DNA of 64,000 nt, taken from assembly GCF_913061305.1 (NCBI RefSeq), contig NZ_CAJXST010000002.1:186001-250000 (forward strand). The letters run 5' to 3'. Below the pieces are notes generated by a model. The model did no database searches, was not told the DNA's origin, and saw nothing but the letters and a program-made list of their open reading frames with translations. Every line of letters starts with the position of its first letter. Position 1 is the first letter of the stretch. The stretch is from an uncultured Porticoccus sp. (GTDB lineage Bacteria; Pseudomonadota; Gammaproteobacteria; Pseudomonadales; Porticoccaceae). Positions 36,008-46,072 of the stretch are shown one piece after another. A program made the position numbers and the translations under genes.

Positions 36008-37594
36008 ATGGGTGATAGCAGTTTATCCAATGAAATCAATAAGAGGCGCACGTTTGCTATCATCTCGCACCCCGACGCCGGCAAAACCACCATCACCGAG
36101 AAGCTGCTTTTATTCGGCAACCTGATTCAGGTGGCGGGTACCGTGAAAGGCAAAAAAGGCGATCGCCAGGCGACTTCCGACTGGATGCAGATGGAGAAGG
36201 AGCGCGGGATTTCCGTCACTTCGTCGGTGATGCAGTTTCCCTATCGGGACGCCATGGTCAATCTGCTGGATACCCCCGGCCACGAAGACTTTTCCGAGGA
36301 TACCTATCGCACGCTCACGGCGGTGGACTCGGCACTGATGGTGATTGACGGTGCCAAGGGTGTTGAAGCCCGGACCATCAAACTGATGGATGTCTGCCGA
36401 CTGCGGGACACGCCGATCATTTCTTTTGTCAACAAAATGGATCGCGACATTCGCGACCCTGTCGATTTGCTGGATGAAATTGAAGCGGTGTTGAAAATTA
36501 CCGGCGCACCGATCAACTGGCCGATTGGCATGGGGCCGGATTTCAAAGGCGTGTATAACCTTTATACCGATACGATCCACGTGTTTAGACCGGGGCAGGG
36601 GCATACCATTCCGGAGGACATTCAGATTGTGGGAATCGACTCCGATGAGGCCACGCAATTGTTGGGTTATTACGTGGATGATATCCGCGAGCAAATCGAG
36701 CTGGTGCGCGGTGCGACCCACCAGTTCGATCTCGAGATGTTTCTTGCCGGGCAAATGACGCCGGTGTTCTTCGGTACCGCCCTGTCCAATTTCGGTGTCC
36801 GGGAAATGCTGGACCATTTCGTGCAGTGGGCGCCACCGCCGCAACCCCGCGGTGCGGTGGAGCGGGTGGTAGAACCCGATGAGCAGCAGTTCTCCGGCTT
36901 CGTGTTCAAGATTCAGGCGAACATGGACCCGAGGCACCGGGATCGCATCGCTTTCATGCGGCTCTGTTCCGGTAAATATACCCAGGGCATGAAGATGCGC
37001 CACGTGCGGCTGGGCAAGGAAGTCCGCATTGCCGACGCGGTGGGCTTCAAGGCTGGCGAGCGAATTGCCGTGGAAGAGGCGGTGGCCGGGGATATTATCG
37101 GTCTGCACAATCACGGCACCATCCAGATCGGTGATACTTTCACCGCGGGCGAAGATCTTAAATTTACCGGCATCCCCCATTTTGCACCGGAACTGTTCCG
37201 GCGTATCCGTCTGCGCGATCCGATGAAGATGAAGCAGCTTCAGAAAGGCCTGCAACAGTTGTCGGAAGAGGGCAGCACCCAGGTATTCTTCCCGATCCAG
37301 AGTAACGATATCGTGGTTGGCGCGGTGGGCCAGTTACAGTTCGATGTGGTGACCTACCGTCTCAAGGACGAATACGGGGTGGAAGCGGTCTATGAACCGG
37401 TCAATGTATATACGGCGCGCTGGATTGAATCCGACGACAAGAAAAAAATTGACGAGCTGAAGCGCAAGGTGCCGGAGGGCATTGCAGTGGACGGCGGAGG
37501 CCATCTCACCTATCTGGCGTCTACCCGGGTCAATCTGTCACTGACCGTCGAGCGCTATCCAGAGATTGACTTCAGGGCCACCCGGGAGCTCTGA
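36008..37594 (+). CDS. prfC: Peptide chain release factor 3
   Basis: This 528-residue translational GTPase recycles RF1 and RF2 from the ribosome after peptide release. The G1 loop is HPDAGKTT near residue 22, G2/G3 give [12 protein letters not shown] and [14 protein letters not shown], and G4 is NKMDRD. Domains II and III follow, with conserved stretches such as [12 protein letters not shown] and [11 protein letters not shown]. Length and motifs are those of E. coli RF3. Confidence 0.97.
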   Translation: MGDSSLSNEINKRRTFAIISHPDAGKTTITEKLLLFGNLIQVAGTVKGKKGDRQATSDWMQMEKERGISVTSSVMQFPYRDAMVNLLDTPGHEDFSEDTYRTLTAVDSALMVIDGAKGVEARTIKLMDVCRLRDTPIISFVNKMDRDIRDPVDLLDEIEAVLKITGAPINWPIGMGPDFKGVYNLYTDTIHVFRPGQGHTIPEDIQIVGIDSDEATQLLGYYVDDIREQIELVRGATHQFDLEMFLAGQMTPVFFGTALSNFGVREMLDHFVQWAPPPQPRGAVERVVEPDEQQFSGFVFKIQANMDPRHRDRIAFMRLCSGKYTQGMKMRHVRLGKEVRIADAVGFKAGERIAVEEAVAGDIIGLHNHGTIQIGDTFTAGEDLKFTGIPHFAPELFRRIRLRDPMKMKQLQKGLQQLSEEGSTQVFFPIQSNDIVVGAVGQLQFDVVTYRLKDEYGVEAVYEPVNVYTARWIESDDKKKIDELKRKVPEGIAVDGGGHLTYLASTRVNLSLTVERYPEIDFRATREL

Positions 37595-37712
37595 TCGATT
37601 GCCGGATGGGGCTTTTTGAACGATCGGTCGTCATTTTTGAGCAACCCCTGGCCATTGCCCGTCATCACCGGTTGTAATAGTCTGAGTGCCATCGAACGGA
37701 TGGGGAAATGCC

Positions 37713-38207
37713 ATGGATAACCGCCGCAAAACGGTCGTCATCAACAGCCGGTTTCAGTACCAGTATGCACTGCTCGCAGCCGCAGTCGCCGTGCTGTTGG
37801 TCAATCTGACCATTATCGCCCATGCCCTGCTTGCCGGCCCGCCGGGCCTGCTGCTCGGGGGCTGGAATATTCTGCTGGTGGCGGCGTTGGAAGTACTGCT
37901 GATCGGCGGTGTCTGGTGGGGCAGCCTGGTGTCGAGTAATCGTATTGCCGGCCCGGTCTTTGTGCTGGTTCGCCAGGCAGAAGCGCTGGCAAGCGGCGAT
38001 TTTACGGCCAGAATTCGTTTGCGTAAGCGGGATGTTTTTCAGCCCGAGGCGGAGGAGATCAACCGGAGCTTTGATATCCTGCAATTGCGTTTGCAGCGAT
38101 TGAAACATCTGGTTGGTGAGTTGGAAAAGCTGCCTGCCAGTGAGCCGGTCGGTCCGGAAAAAATTGCCGAGCTGAGGGCCGAGCTCGATCAATTCAAGAC
38201 AACCTGA
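37713..38207 (+). CDS. Two-helix membrane protein with HAMP-like domain
   Basis: This 164-residue protein has two hydrophobic segments (about residues 15-37 and 45-65) followed by a HAMP-like linker (SNRIAGPVFVLVRQAEALASGDFTARIRLRKRD) and a C-terminal coiled coil (about 110-160). It has no kinase, methyl-accepting or cyclase output domain, so it may be a stand-alone signalling or scaffold protein. The ATG at 37713 follows GGGGAAA. It lies between prfC and a TSUP-type transporter. Function unknown. Confidence 0.75.
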   Translation: MDNRRKTVVINSRFQYQYALLAAAVAVLLVNLTIIAHALLAGPPGLLLGGWNILLVAALEVLLIGGVWWGSLVSSNRIAGPVFVLVRQAEALASGDFTARIRLRKRDVFQPEAEEINRSFDILQLRLQRLKHLVGELEKLPASEPVGPEKIAELRAELDQFKTT

Positions 38208-38282
38208 TGCCATTATCCGGACGAAAGCCGATATCAATAACCCGAGGGCCTGCCGATTCCGATCCGGCAGGTAACGCCAGCG

Positions 38283-39032
38283 TTGCCTGACCTGTCGGTT
38301 TTTCTATTGCTCACTGCCATCGCTTTTGTGGCCGGTTTTATTTCCTCCATGGCCGGTGCGGGTGGCATGCTGACTTTGCCGGCCCTGCTCTGGGCAGGGC
38401 TGCCGCCCATTACTGCCCTGGCAACCAACAAGGTGCAGAGCACGCTGGGTACACTCTCCTCGGCCTGGAATTTTTTTCGCAAGGGGCACCTGGAACTGAG
38501 ACCATTGTTGCCATCCTTTGTGACAGCGCTGCTGGGTGCCTGCCTGGGCACCTGGACAGCACTCAGTGTGGGCAACGAATTACTGGCACTGTTGCTGCCG
38601 GTCTTGTTGATTGCCATTGGCCTGTATTTCCTGCTGGCGCCGAAAATGACCGACGAAAACCGCCAGTCTCGTCTGTCCCCGGCACAGTTTGCCTGTACTG
38701 CCGCACCCTTAATGGGATTTTATGGCGGTTTTTTTGGCCCGGGGATGGGATCGATTTTCCCGTTTCTACTGGTTTGGCTGCTGGGCTATGGTTTGCGTAA
38801 AGCCACGGCTCAGACCAAAGCGATGGTCCTTTCGGTGAACGGCGTGTCGGCCGTGATATTTATAGTCGGTGGTCATGTGGTCTGGTCCTTGGCGATTGCC
38901 ATGTCCTTGGCACAGGTGGTTGGCGCGCGGCTGGGTTCCAATCTGGTTATCAGCCGCGGCTCAGCGCTGGTTCAGCCGGTAATTATCGCGGTAACTCTGC
39001 TGGTGGCATTCAAGCTGTTGGTGCTACCGTGA
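38283..39032 (+). CDS. TSUP (TauE/SafE) family membrane transporter
   Basis: This 249-residue protein has about eight hydrophobic segments. The first repeat contains FISSMAGAGGMLTLPALLWAGLPP followed by ATNKVQST, and the second GFYGGFFGPGMGS, the duplicated TauE/SafE hallmarks. Members export sulfite, sulfoacetate or other small organic anions; the substrate here is unknown. The start is a TTG at 38283 with an AGGTAA upstream. Its stop overlaps the next gene. Confidence 0.85.
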   Translation: MPDLSVFLLLTAIAFVAGFISSMAGAGGMLTLPALLWAGLPPITALATNKVQSTLGTLSSAWNFFRKGHLELRPLLPSFVTALLGACLGTWTALSVGNELLALLLPVLLIAIGLYFLLAPKMTDENRQSRLSPAQFACTAAPLMGFYGGFFGPGMGSIFPFLLVWLLGYGLRKATAQTKAMVLSVNGVSAVIFIVGGHVVWSLAIAMSLAQVVGARLGSNLVISRGSALVQPVIIAVTLLVAFKLLVLP

Positions 39033-39358
39033 CCCTGCTGCTAACGATATTGCTGACATTTGCCCTAGTGCTGGTAGCCCTGGTGGTTTTTGTGCGTTTT
39101 GGTACCCCTTACTATCTGCTGAAACAGGAGAACCTGGAAGCCTTGCTCACCCTGATGGTGGAAGGGCGTGCCACCGATTCCGACTGGCAGGTATTTCTGG
39201 GCGTGCCAATCCGACATAATGAGCGCCTTGAAATGATTCGTCAGCAATGTGTCGACATCGATCAGCGCGAGTATGTCGGCGGCACGGGGTTTCTGTTGAC
39301 CAGAAAGGGTATTGACGAAGTGAAGCAGTTGCTTGATGAACTCAAGAGGGATCAATGA
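39029..39358 (+). CDS. Small membrane-anchored protein of unknown function
   Basis: This 109-residue product has one N-terminal transmembrane helix (about residues 2-24) followed by a soluble region with mixed charge (GVPIRHNERLEMIRQQCVDIDQREYVGG). It starts with GTG overlapping the TSUP stop, and its end overlaps the AI-2E transporter start (ATGATG), so it is translated with both. No family is recognised. A helper of one of the flanking transporters is a guess. Confidence 0.7.
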   Translation: MTLLLTILLTFALVLVALVVFVRFGTPYYLLKQENLEALLTLMVEGRATDSDWQVFLGVPIRHNERLEMIRQQCVDIDQREYVGGTGFLLTRKGIDEVKQLLDELKRDQ

Positions 39359-40443
39359 TGAGCGGAGAATTATCACCCATGGCCAAGGGATTGCTGACTG
39401 CGGCTGCCTTCGTGGTGGTGGTCGCCGGTCTCAAGGCAGCGGAAACCGTGTTGGTGCCGTTTCTGTTATCGGTATTCATTGCGCTGATTTTTTCGCCGCT
39501 GCTGGCCTGGCTGAAAGATCACCGGGTGCCAAATGTGGTAGCGATCTGCCTGATCATTGCCCTGGTGGTATTGATTGGCTGGCTGATTGGTATTCTGGTG
39601 GGTTCGTCCATCAATGATTTCCGTAAAAACCTGCCAGCCTACCAGGCGGGGCTGCAACAGCTGAGCGGTGGACTGCTGACCTGGCTGGGGGAGCACGGGG
39701 TCAAGCTGGACATGGAACAGATGCGCAACAGCTTCGATCCCGGCAAGGTCATGCAGTTGGCTGGCAACACTCTGAGCTCATTGGGCAATGCCATGACCAA
39801 TGCCTTTCTGATTCTGCTGACCGTGATCTTTATCCTCGCGGAACAGGTGGGCTTTAGTGAAAAACTGCAGCTGGCCAGAAAGGACAACGGTGCCAGTCGT
39901 GACACCATGCAAAAGTTTACCGACAGCGTTAACAGCTATCTGGGCATCAAATCGCTGTTGAGCCTGCTCACCGGGATACTGGTGATGATCTGGTTGTGGA
40001 TTCTCGGGCTGGATTACCCGGTGATGTGGGGGTTGTTGGCGTTTCTGCTCAACTTTGTGCCGAATATCGGCTCCATTATCGCGGCGGTGCCACCGGTGCT
40101 GCTGGCTCTGGTCCAACTGAATCCGCTGTTTGCGGGACTCACCGCCCTCGGCTTTCTCGTGGTGAATGTGCTGGTGGGCAATTTTCTCGAGCCGAGAATC
40201 ATGGGCCGGGGGCTCAATCTGTCGCCCCTGGTGGTATTTCTTTCATTGGTGTTCTGGGGTTGGGTGCTTGGCCCGGTGGGCATGTTGCTGTCCATTCCGC
40301 TGACTATCATGGTCAAGATTGCCCTGGAAAATGACCCCGATACCTACTGGATGGGTGTGATGCTCGGTTCCGGTGACGGTGCCCCTGTATCGATAAAAGC
40401 GGATAACAGGGTATCGACGGACGCGGAAGAAAAGCAGCACTGA
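39355..40443 (+). CDS. AI-2E family (PerM-like) transporter
   Basis: This 362-residue protein has about seven to eight transmembrane segments. The first pair, KAAETVLVPFLLSVFIALIFSPLLAWL, and the C-terminal GNFLEPRIMGRGLNLSPLVVFLSLVFWGWVLGPVGM are the diagnostic AI-2E exporter blocks. Family members include TqsA (autoinducer-2 export) and Na+/H+ antiporters, so the substrate is open. It is co-translated with the small gene upstream. Confidence 0.9.
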   Translation: MMSGELSPMAKGLLTAAAFVVVVAGLKAAETVLVPFLLSVFIALIFSPLLAWLKDHRVPNVVAICLIIALVVLIGWLIGILVGSSINDFRKNLPAYQAGLQQLSGGLLTWLGEHGVKLDMEQMRNSFDPGKVMQLAGNTLSSLGNAMTNAFLILLTVIFILAEQVGFSEKLQLARKDNGASRDTMQKFTDSVNSYLGIKSLLSLLTGILVMIWLWILGLDYPVMWGLLAFLLNFVPNIGSIIAAVPPVLLALVQLNPLFAGLTALGFLVVNVLVGNFLEPRIMGRGLNLSPLVVFLSLVFWGWVLGPVGMLLSIPLTIMVKIALENDPDTYWMGVMLGSGDGAPVSIKADNRVSTDAEEKQH

Positions 40444-40494
40444 GCATCCCGCTCCGGAAAAAATATTTCTTGCAACGAAGGGGAGAGAGCGACG

Positions 40495-41157
40495 ATGTCC
40501 AATCAAACCATCAGTCTCACAGACGCACTTCATCAATACCTGCTGGATGCCTCCCTGCGGGAGCCAGACGTGCTGAAGGCATTGCGTGAGGAAACGGCGA
40601 CACTCTCCACCGCCAACATGCAGATTGCGCCGGAACAGGGACAGTTCATGGCTTTACTGGTGCATTTGTGCGGTGCCCGGCACATCATTGAAGTGGGGGT
40701 CTACACCGGTTACAGCTCCCTGGCAATGGCGCTGGCGCTGCCCGAGAATGGCCGTTTGCTGGCCTGTGATGTCAGTGAAGAATATACCAATATTGCCCAG
40801 CGCTACTGGAGCGAGGCCGGTGTGAGCAGCAAAATAGACCTGCATCTGGCCCCGGCAATCGAGACCCTGAAAACCCTGCGCAAGGACGGTGCCGCCGGGC
40901 GTTTTGACATGGCCTTTATCGATGCCGATAAAGCGGGTTACGACGCTTACTACGAACACTGCCTGGCGCTGTTGCGCCAGGGCGGTCTGATTGCTGTGGA
41001 CAACGTGCTGTGGGGCGGCTCGGTAATCGATCCCGACAAACAGGATGAAGACACCTGTGCCATTCGCGCCTTTAATCAAAAATTGTTGGCCGACCAGCGG
41101 GTGGACATCAGCCTGGTGCCGATTGGCGACGGACTGCTGCTGGCGAGAAAAAGATAG
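40495..41157 (+). CDS. O-methyltransferase (caffeoyl-CoA OMT family)
   Basis: This 220-residue class I SAM-dependent methyltransferase contains IIEVGVYTGYSSLAMA (SAM-binding motif I), DMAFIDADKAGYDAYYE with the metal-binding aspartates, and GGLIAVDNVLWGGSV. It probably methylates a catechol-like hydroxyl with Mg2+; the substrate is unknown. It is the last ordinary gene before the restriction-modification island, which begins 237 bp downstream in a more AT-rich stretch. Confidence 0.9.
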   Translation: MSNQTISLTDALHQYLLDASLREPDVLKALREETATLSTANMQIAPEQGQFMALLVHLCGARHIIEVGVYTGYSSLAMALALPENGRLLACDVSEEYTNIAQRYWSEAGVSSKIDLHLAPAIETLKTLRKDGAAGRFDMAFIDADKAGYDAYYEHCLALLRQGGLIAVDNVLWGGSVIDPDKQDEDTCAIRAFNQKLLADQRVDISLVPIGDGLLLARKR

Positions 41158-41394
41158 CTTTTGCCGATCGGTTTTTGCAGACTCGTCGATGGCATAAATA
41201 ATGACATAAACCATTGCAACCCATTGATTTTGAAGAATAGGGATCAAATAACAACAAAGGGAGTGACAAAGCTTGGCCCAGCCACAGGACAAAAATGCCA
41301 ATAATTCGTTTGCTGTCCCCAGGGCAGGTAAAACACACAAGCCGACCTCCTTACTGACACGCTGCGGGTACACGCAGTTGGCCGGGAGTTTTCC

Positions 41395-44193
41395 ATGTCT
41401 ACATTAAACCAAACTCCCGAGCAACGGGCCCGCGACCGGATCGACTGGCAGCTGAGCGCGGCCGGCTGGGTCGTTCAAGACAAAAAAGCCATCAACTTTA
41501 ACGCGGCACCAGGCGTCGCCGTGCGCGAGTACCAGACCGATGTCGGCCCCGCCGACTATGTACTGTTCGTCGACAAACAGGCCGTCGGCGTGATCGAAGC
41601 CAAGCCGGAAGACTGGGGCCACAAGATCACCACCGTGGAAGACCAGTCCCAGGGCTATGCCAACGCCACCCTCAAATGGGTCAATAACAACACCCCTCTG
41701 CGCTTTGTCTACGAAAGCACCGGGGTCATCACCCGCTTCACCGATGGTCGCGACCCCAAGCCCCGTTCCCGTGAGCTGTTCAACTTTCACCGCCCGGAAA
41801 CCCTGGCAGAATGGCTGGTCCAGGGGCAAAGTAATCTGGGCACCCTGCGTACTCGCCTGCAACAGCTGCCGCCACTCAATACAGCCGGCCTGCGGGACTG
41901 CCAGATCACCGCCATCACCAACCTGGAAAACTCCTTCAGGCAGGATAAACCCCGCGCCCTGGTGCAAATGGCCACTGGCTCCGGCAAAACCTTTACTGCC
42001 ATCACCGCTACCTATCGGCTACTGAAGCACGCGGGTGCCAAACGCATTCTGTTTCTGGTGGATACCAAAAACCTCGGCGAACAGGCCGAGCAGGAATTCA
42101 TGGCTTTTCTGCCCAATGACGACAACCGCAAATTTACCGAGCTGTACAGCGTGCAGCGGCTCAAATCGGCTTTTGTCGCCACCGACACCCAAGTCAGCAT
42201 CAGCACCATCCAGCGCATGTACTCCCTGCTCAAGGGCGAAGAACTGGACGAGGCTACCGAAGAGGAAAACCCCGCCGAGCACGCACCGCTGCGCCGGGAA
42301 CCGCTGCCGGTCATCTATAACGAAAAAATCCCGCCGGAATTCTTCGACGTTATCGTCATCGACGAATGCCACCGTTCCATCTACAACCTGTGGCGGCAGG
42401 TGATCGAATATTTCGACGCCTACTTGATCGGCCTTACCGCCACCCCGGACAACCGCACCTACGGCTTTTTCAATAAAAACGTGGTCAGCGAATACGATCA
42501 CGAAAAAGCAGTGGCCGACGGCGTTAACGTGGGTAACGAGATTTACGTGATTGAAACCGAAAAAACCCAACAGGGTGGCACCCTCACGGCCAAACAGCAG
42601 ATCGAAAAACGCGAGCGTCTGACCCGCAAAAAACGCTGGGAAATCCAGGACGAAGACGACACCTACACAGCCAAACAGCTGGACCGCGACATCGTCAATC
42701 CCGACCAGATTCGCACCGTGATCCGCACCTTCAAGGAAAAACTGCCGGACATCTTCCCCTGCCGCAAAGAAGTCCCCAAAACCCTGATCTTTGCCAAAAC
42801 CGACAGCCACGCCGATGACATTATCAATACCGTGCGTGAGGAATTTGGCGAGGGCAACCAGTTCTGCAAGAAGGTGACCTACAAAATCGAGGAAGACCCC
42901 AAATCCGTGCTCGCCCAGTTTCGCAACGACTACTACCCGCGCATCGCCGTGACCGTGGACATGATCGCCACCGGCACCGACGTCAAACCGCTGGAATGCC
43001 TGCTGTTTATGCGCGATGTCAAAAGCCGCAACTACTTCGAGCAGATGAAGGGCCGCGGCACCCGCACCCTGGATGCCGACAGCCTGAAAAAAGTCACCCC
43101 TTCAGCCACCAGTGCCAAAACCCACTACGTGATAGTGGATGCCATAGGCGTAACCAGATCTCTCAAAACTGCCAGCCAGCCGCTGATTACCAAACCCGGT
43201 GTCTCCCTGAAAAACCTGGCCATGGGTGTGATGATGGGGTCGGCCCGGGATGAGGACAGCGTCAGCTCGCTGGCGGGCCGCCTGGCCCGGCTGGACAAGC
43301 AACTGGACGACCAGGACCGCGCCCGCATCAGTGAAAAGTCCGGCGGCAAACCGCTGCTGCTGATTGTGGGCGAACTGCTCAACGCCATAAACCCGGATAC
43401 CGTCGAGCAAAAAGCGTTGCAAATCGCCCGGCAACCGGAAGGCCTCGACCCCGGTGACAGCGCCCGCGATCAGGCCCGCGAGCAACTGGTGGGCCAGGCC
43501 GCCAACGTATTTACCGGCGAGCTGGTAGAGCTGATCGACAGTATCCGCCGCGATAAGGAACAAACCATTGTCCACGACGACCTGGACAGCGTCACCCGCG
43601 CCGAGTGGGACGGAGACACCACCGAAAACGCCAGGGCACTAACCCAGGAATTTGCCGATTATTTGCGCGAACACCAGAACGACATCGACGCACTCACCAT
43701 CTACTTTCAAACCCCGGCCCGCCGCGCCGAAGTCAGCTACCAGATGATCAAATCCCTGCTCGACCAACTGCGCCAGGATCGACCCAAGCTCGCCCCCCAG
43801 CGTGTCTGGCAAGCCTATGCCCATCTGGATGGTTATTACGAAAAAGGAGGGCAGCGCGAAACCCCCATCAGCGACCTCACCGCACTGGTGGCGCTGATCC
43901 GCCGTGTCACCGGGCTGGACAGTACCCTCTCAACCTACAACAACACCGTGCGCCGCAACTTCCAACGCTGGATTCTGCAACACCACAGCGGCGCTGGCGA
44001 AAAATTCAACGAGGCACAAATGGCCTGGCTACACATGATTCGCGATCACATCACCAGTTCCTTCCATATGGAGCGCGACGACCTGGAAATGGCCCCCTTC
44101 GATGCCAAGGGCGGCATGGGGAAAATGTACCAATTGTTTGGTGAACGGATGGATGCGGTGATTGAGGAGCTTAATCGGGAGTTGGTGGCGTGA
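41395..44193 (+). CDS. hsdR: Type I restriction enzyme, R subunit
   Basis: This 932-residue motor-nuclease subunit has an N-terminal PD-(D/E)xK nuclease with Asp54, Glu68 and Lys70 (VIEAK). SF2 helicase domains have Walker A ATGSGKT (193-199), DECH (323-326) and the later helicase motifs (RGTRTLD). The C-terminal region matches the EcoEI_R_C type, suggesting a type IB-like enzyme. It translocates and cuts unmethylated DNA in complex with HsdM and HsdS. Its stop overlaps the hsdS start (GTGA). The hsdM gene is not adjacent but 5.3 kb downstream. Confidence 0.95.
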   Translation: MSTLNQTPEQRARDRIDWQLSAAGWVVQDKKAINFNAAPGVAVREYQTDVGPADYVLFVDKQAVGVIEAKPEDWGHKITTVEDQSQGYANATLKWVNNNTPLRFVYESTGVITRFTDGRDPKPRSRELFNFHRPETLAEWLVQGQSNLGTLRTRLQQLPPLNTAGLRDCQITAITNLENSFRQDKPRALVQMATGSGKTFTAITATYRLLKHAGAKRILFLVDTKNLGEQAEQEFMAFLPNDDNRKFTELYSVQRLKSAFVATDTQVSISTIQRMYSLLKGEELDEATEEENPAEHAPLRREPLPVIYNEKIPPEFFDVIVIDECHRSIYNLWRQVIEYFDAYLIGLTATPDNRTYGFFNKNVVSEYDHEKAVADGVNVGNEIYVIETEKTQQGGTLTAKQQIEKRERLTRKKRWEIQDEDDTYTAKQLDRDIVNPDQIRTVIRTFKEKLPDIFPCRKEVPKTLIFAKTDSHADDIINTVREEFGEGNQFCKKVTYKIEEDPKSVLAQFRNDYYPRIAVTVDMIATGTDVKPLECLLFMRDVKSRNYFEQMKGRGTRTLDADSLKKVTPSATSAKTHYVIVDAIGVTRSLKTASQPLITKPGVSLKNLAMGVMMGSARDEDSVSSLAGRLARLDKQLDDQDRARISEKSGGKPLLLIVGELLNAINPDTVEQKALQIARQPEGLDPGDSARDQAREQLVGQAANVFTGELVELIDSIRRDKEQTIVHDDLDSVTRAEWDGDTTENARALTQEFADYLREHQNDIDALTIYFQTPARRAEVSYQMIKSLLDQLRQDRPKLAPQRVWQAYAHLDGYYEKGGQRETPISDLTALVALIRRVTGLDSTLSTYNNTVRRNFQRWILQHHSGAGEKFNEAQMAWLHMIRDHITSSFHMERDDLEMAPFDAKGGMGKMYQLFGERMDAVIEELNRELVA

Positions 44194-45710
44194 ACGAAAA
44201 GGAAGAATTATGGAAAATTCCGAAATCATGGCGCTGGTGTGCCATAAAAGATCTTGGCGCTGTAATTGCTGGCGGCACACCAGCGAGCAAAGAACCCTCG
44301 TATTGGGGTGGGAGTATCAATTGGATTTCTCCGGCAGATCTGACTGGATACAGAAGTAAAACAATATCTAGAGGTGCGAAATTTCTCACTGAAAAGGGTC
44401 TGAAAAACAGCTCAGCCAAGGTCATGCCTGTGGGGAGCGTGCATTTTTCTTCAAGAGCACCAATTGGTTATGTGGCTATTAGCTCAGAACCCATGTCGAC
44501 GAATCAGGGGTTCAAAAGTCTAGTCCCGTCGGAGGACGTGTTTAATGAGTACGTATACTACTACTTAAAGGGTTCAAAACAACTAGCAGAAAAGCGAGCT
44601 AGTGGTACGACGTTTCTCGAGCTTTCTGGCAAGGCTTTTGGCGCACTTCCGATTCCATTGCCTCCGCTTGAAGATCAAAAGCGCATCGTCGCCAAAATAG
44701 AAACCCTATTCTCCGAACTGGACAAAGGTATTGAATCCCTAAAAACCGCCCGCGAACAGCTCAAAGTCTACCGCCAGGCCGTCCTCAAACATGCCTTTGA
44801 AGGCAAACTCACCGCCCAGTGGCGTGAGGAAAATGCCGATAAGCTAGAGTCACCGGAACAACTCCTCACCCGCATTCAGCAGGAACGCGAGGCTCACTAC
44901 CAGCGACAACTGCAAGACTGGCAAACCGCCGTCAAGGCGTGGGAGAAAAACGGCAAAGAAGGGAAGAAGCCGGGGAAGCCCAGGGAGCCAAGCGTACCAG
45001 ATGCTTTGAATGCTGAACATATTTCAAGAATGTGGGATATACCTCGAAATTGGTGTTGGCTTCAAATTGGTAAATTCAGTTTTGTGACAAAGTTGGCTGG
45101 TTTTGAATACACCAAGTTTGTCACATATGATGAGGACGGCGACCTCCCGGTCATCAAAGCCGAAAATGCTGCTTTACACGGCTTCAAAGTCACCGCCTAT
45201 TCGAAAGTAAAATCATCCTCGGTTGCGAGCCTGACTCGTTCATTCCTTACTGGCGGCGAGTTGCTTATGGTGTTCGTCGGCGCAGGTACAGGGAATGTAG
45301 CCATCGTTCCATCTAATCAAAAATACTTTTTAGGCCCTAACATAGGGATGATCAGGGTCGAAAGTGAAGCGATTGAGTCACGTTACGTTGAGTTATTCCT
45401 CCGATCACCCATTGGAAAAGACCTCACTTTGGCAGCGGTGAAGGCTGTCGCACAGCCTTCACTTTCAATGGGAACGATCAGACAGATACCGATTGCTATT
45501 CCGGATATAAATGAGCAGCACAAAATAGTCAGCGAGCTAGAGCACTATCTGTCAATAATTGAAAACTCTGAAACCGAAATTAGTGCCAACTTGGTGGCGT
45601 CCGAAACCCTCCGCCAATCCATCCTGAAAAAAGCCTTCTCCGGCCAGCTCGTCCTGCAAGACCCCAACGATGAACCTGCCAGCGCATTGTTCGAACGCAT
45701 CCGAAACTAA
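44190..45710 (+). CDS. hsdS: Type I restriction-modification specificity subunit
   Basis: This 506-residue protein has two target-recognition domains (about residues 1-165 and 265-430). Each is followed by a coiled-coil spacer (KRIVAKIETLFSELDKGIESLK, and the C-terminal EHYLSIIENSETEIS). The TRD coding parts (44220-44680 and 45020-45600) are visibly more AT-rich than the spacers, consistent with recombinational exchange of specificity. The start is GTG overlapping hsdR. The stop codon directly abuts the terminal repeat of the mobile element beginning at 45711. The recognised DNA sequence cannot be predicted. Confidence 0.93.
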   Translation: MNEKEELWKIPKSWRWCAIKDLGAVIAGGTPASKEPSYWGGSINWISPADLTGYRSKTISRGAKFLTEKGLKNSSAKVMPVGSVHFSSRAPIGYVAISSEPMSTNQGFKSLVPSEDVFNEYVYYYLKGSKQLAEKRASGTTFLELSGKAFGALPIPLPPLEDQKRIVAKIETLFSELDKGIESLKTAREQLKVYRQAVLKHAFEGKLTAQWREENADKLESPEQLLTRIQQEREAHYQRQLQDWQTAVKAWEKNGKEGKKPGKPREPSVPDALNAEHISRMWDIPRNWCWLQIGKFSFVTKLAGFEYTKFVTYDEDGDLPVIKAENAALHGFKVTAYSKVKSSSVASLTRSFLTGGELLMVFVGAGTGNVAIVPSNQKYFLGPNIGMIRVESEAIESRYVELFLRSPIGKDLTLAAVKAVAQPSLSMGTIRQIPIAIPDINEQHKIVSELEHYLSIIENSETEISANLVASETLRQSILKKAFSGQLVLQDPNDEPASALFERIRN

Positions 45711-46072
45711 AAAAGGTGTCGGAGGGATTAAACCCTGACCACTGACCAACCCGGTTGATTTGCTATTATTCTCTGAACATCAATATAAACTACTGCCAGG
45801 CATCGCAAGGGAGTTGCATATGCCGCGACGCACACGGATGTATCTACCGGGATTGCCGTACCATCTAACCCAGCGCGGCAATAATCGGGAGGCTTGTTTT
45901 ATTGAGCCGGACAACTATCAGTACTATCTCGAACTCTGGCAAGAGGTGGCCAGGCGCTATGGTGTGGCCGTCCATGCCTATTGACTCATGACCAACCATA
46001 TCCACTTTCTAGTCACCCCGCAGTCACCCACGGCCATTTCCAATACCATGAAAGTGGTAGGCAGCCGCTACA
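45711..46072 (+). mobile_element. Truncated IS200-like/RAYT element, copy A
   Basis: It begins with the left terminal repeat (45711-45732, core AGGTGTCGGAGGGATTAA) one base after the hsdS stop. It then matches copy C (47663 onward) closely through the first part of the transposase, up to GGCAGCCGCTA at 46060-46070. There it is cut off and joined directly to the left end of copy B. Relative to copy C it has a 7-bp insertion (ACTGACC) near 45750. No right terminal repeat remains. Confidence 0.85.
45820..46072 (+). pseudogene. RAYT-type transposase fragment (copy A)
   Basis: The frame opens MPRRTRMYLPGLPYHLTQRGN, typical of REP-associated tyrosine transposases (Y1, HUH superfamily). It is interrupted by TGA at codon 55 (45982-45984), continues in frame with LMTNHIHFLVTPQ (the HUH motif HIH), and ends at VVGSRY where the copy is truncated. 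The tyrosine-bearing half is missing, so it cannot encode an active enzyme. The same TGA occurs in copy C. Confidence 0.85.

Noticed and set aside
36110-37255. Long minus-strand open frame antisense to prfC
   Set aside because: Overlaps completely with an unmistakable prfC; no recognisable domain.
37619-37638. Terminator after prfC (ACGA-TCGG-TCGT then CATTTTT)
   Set aside because: The stem is only four pairs; too weak to call.
45982-45984. Selenocysteine at the transposase TGA
   Set aside because: No bacterial selenocysteine-insertion hairpin recognised within 40 bases downstream; nonsense change inherited by duplicated copies is simpler.
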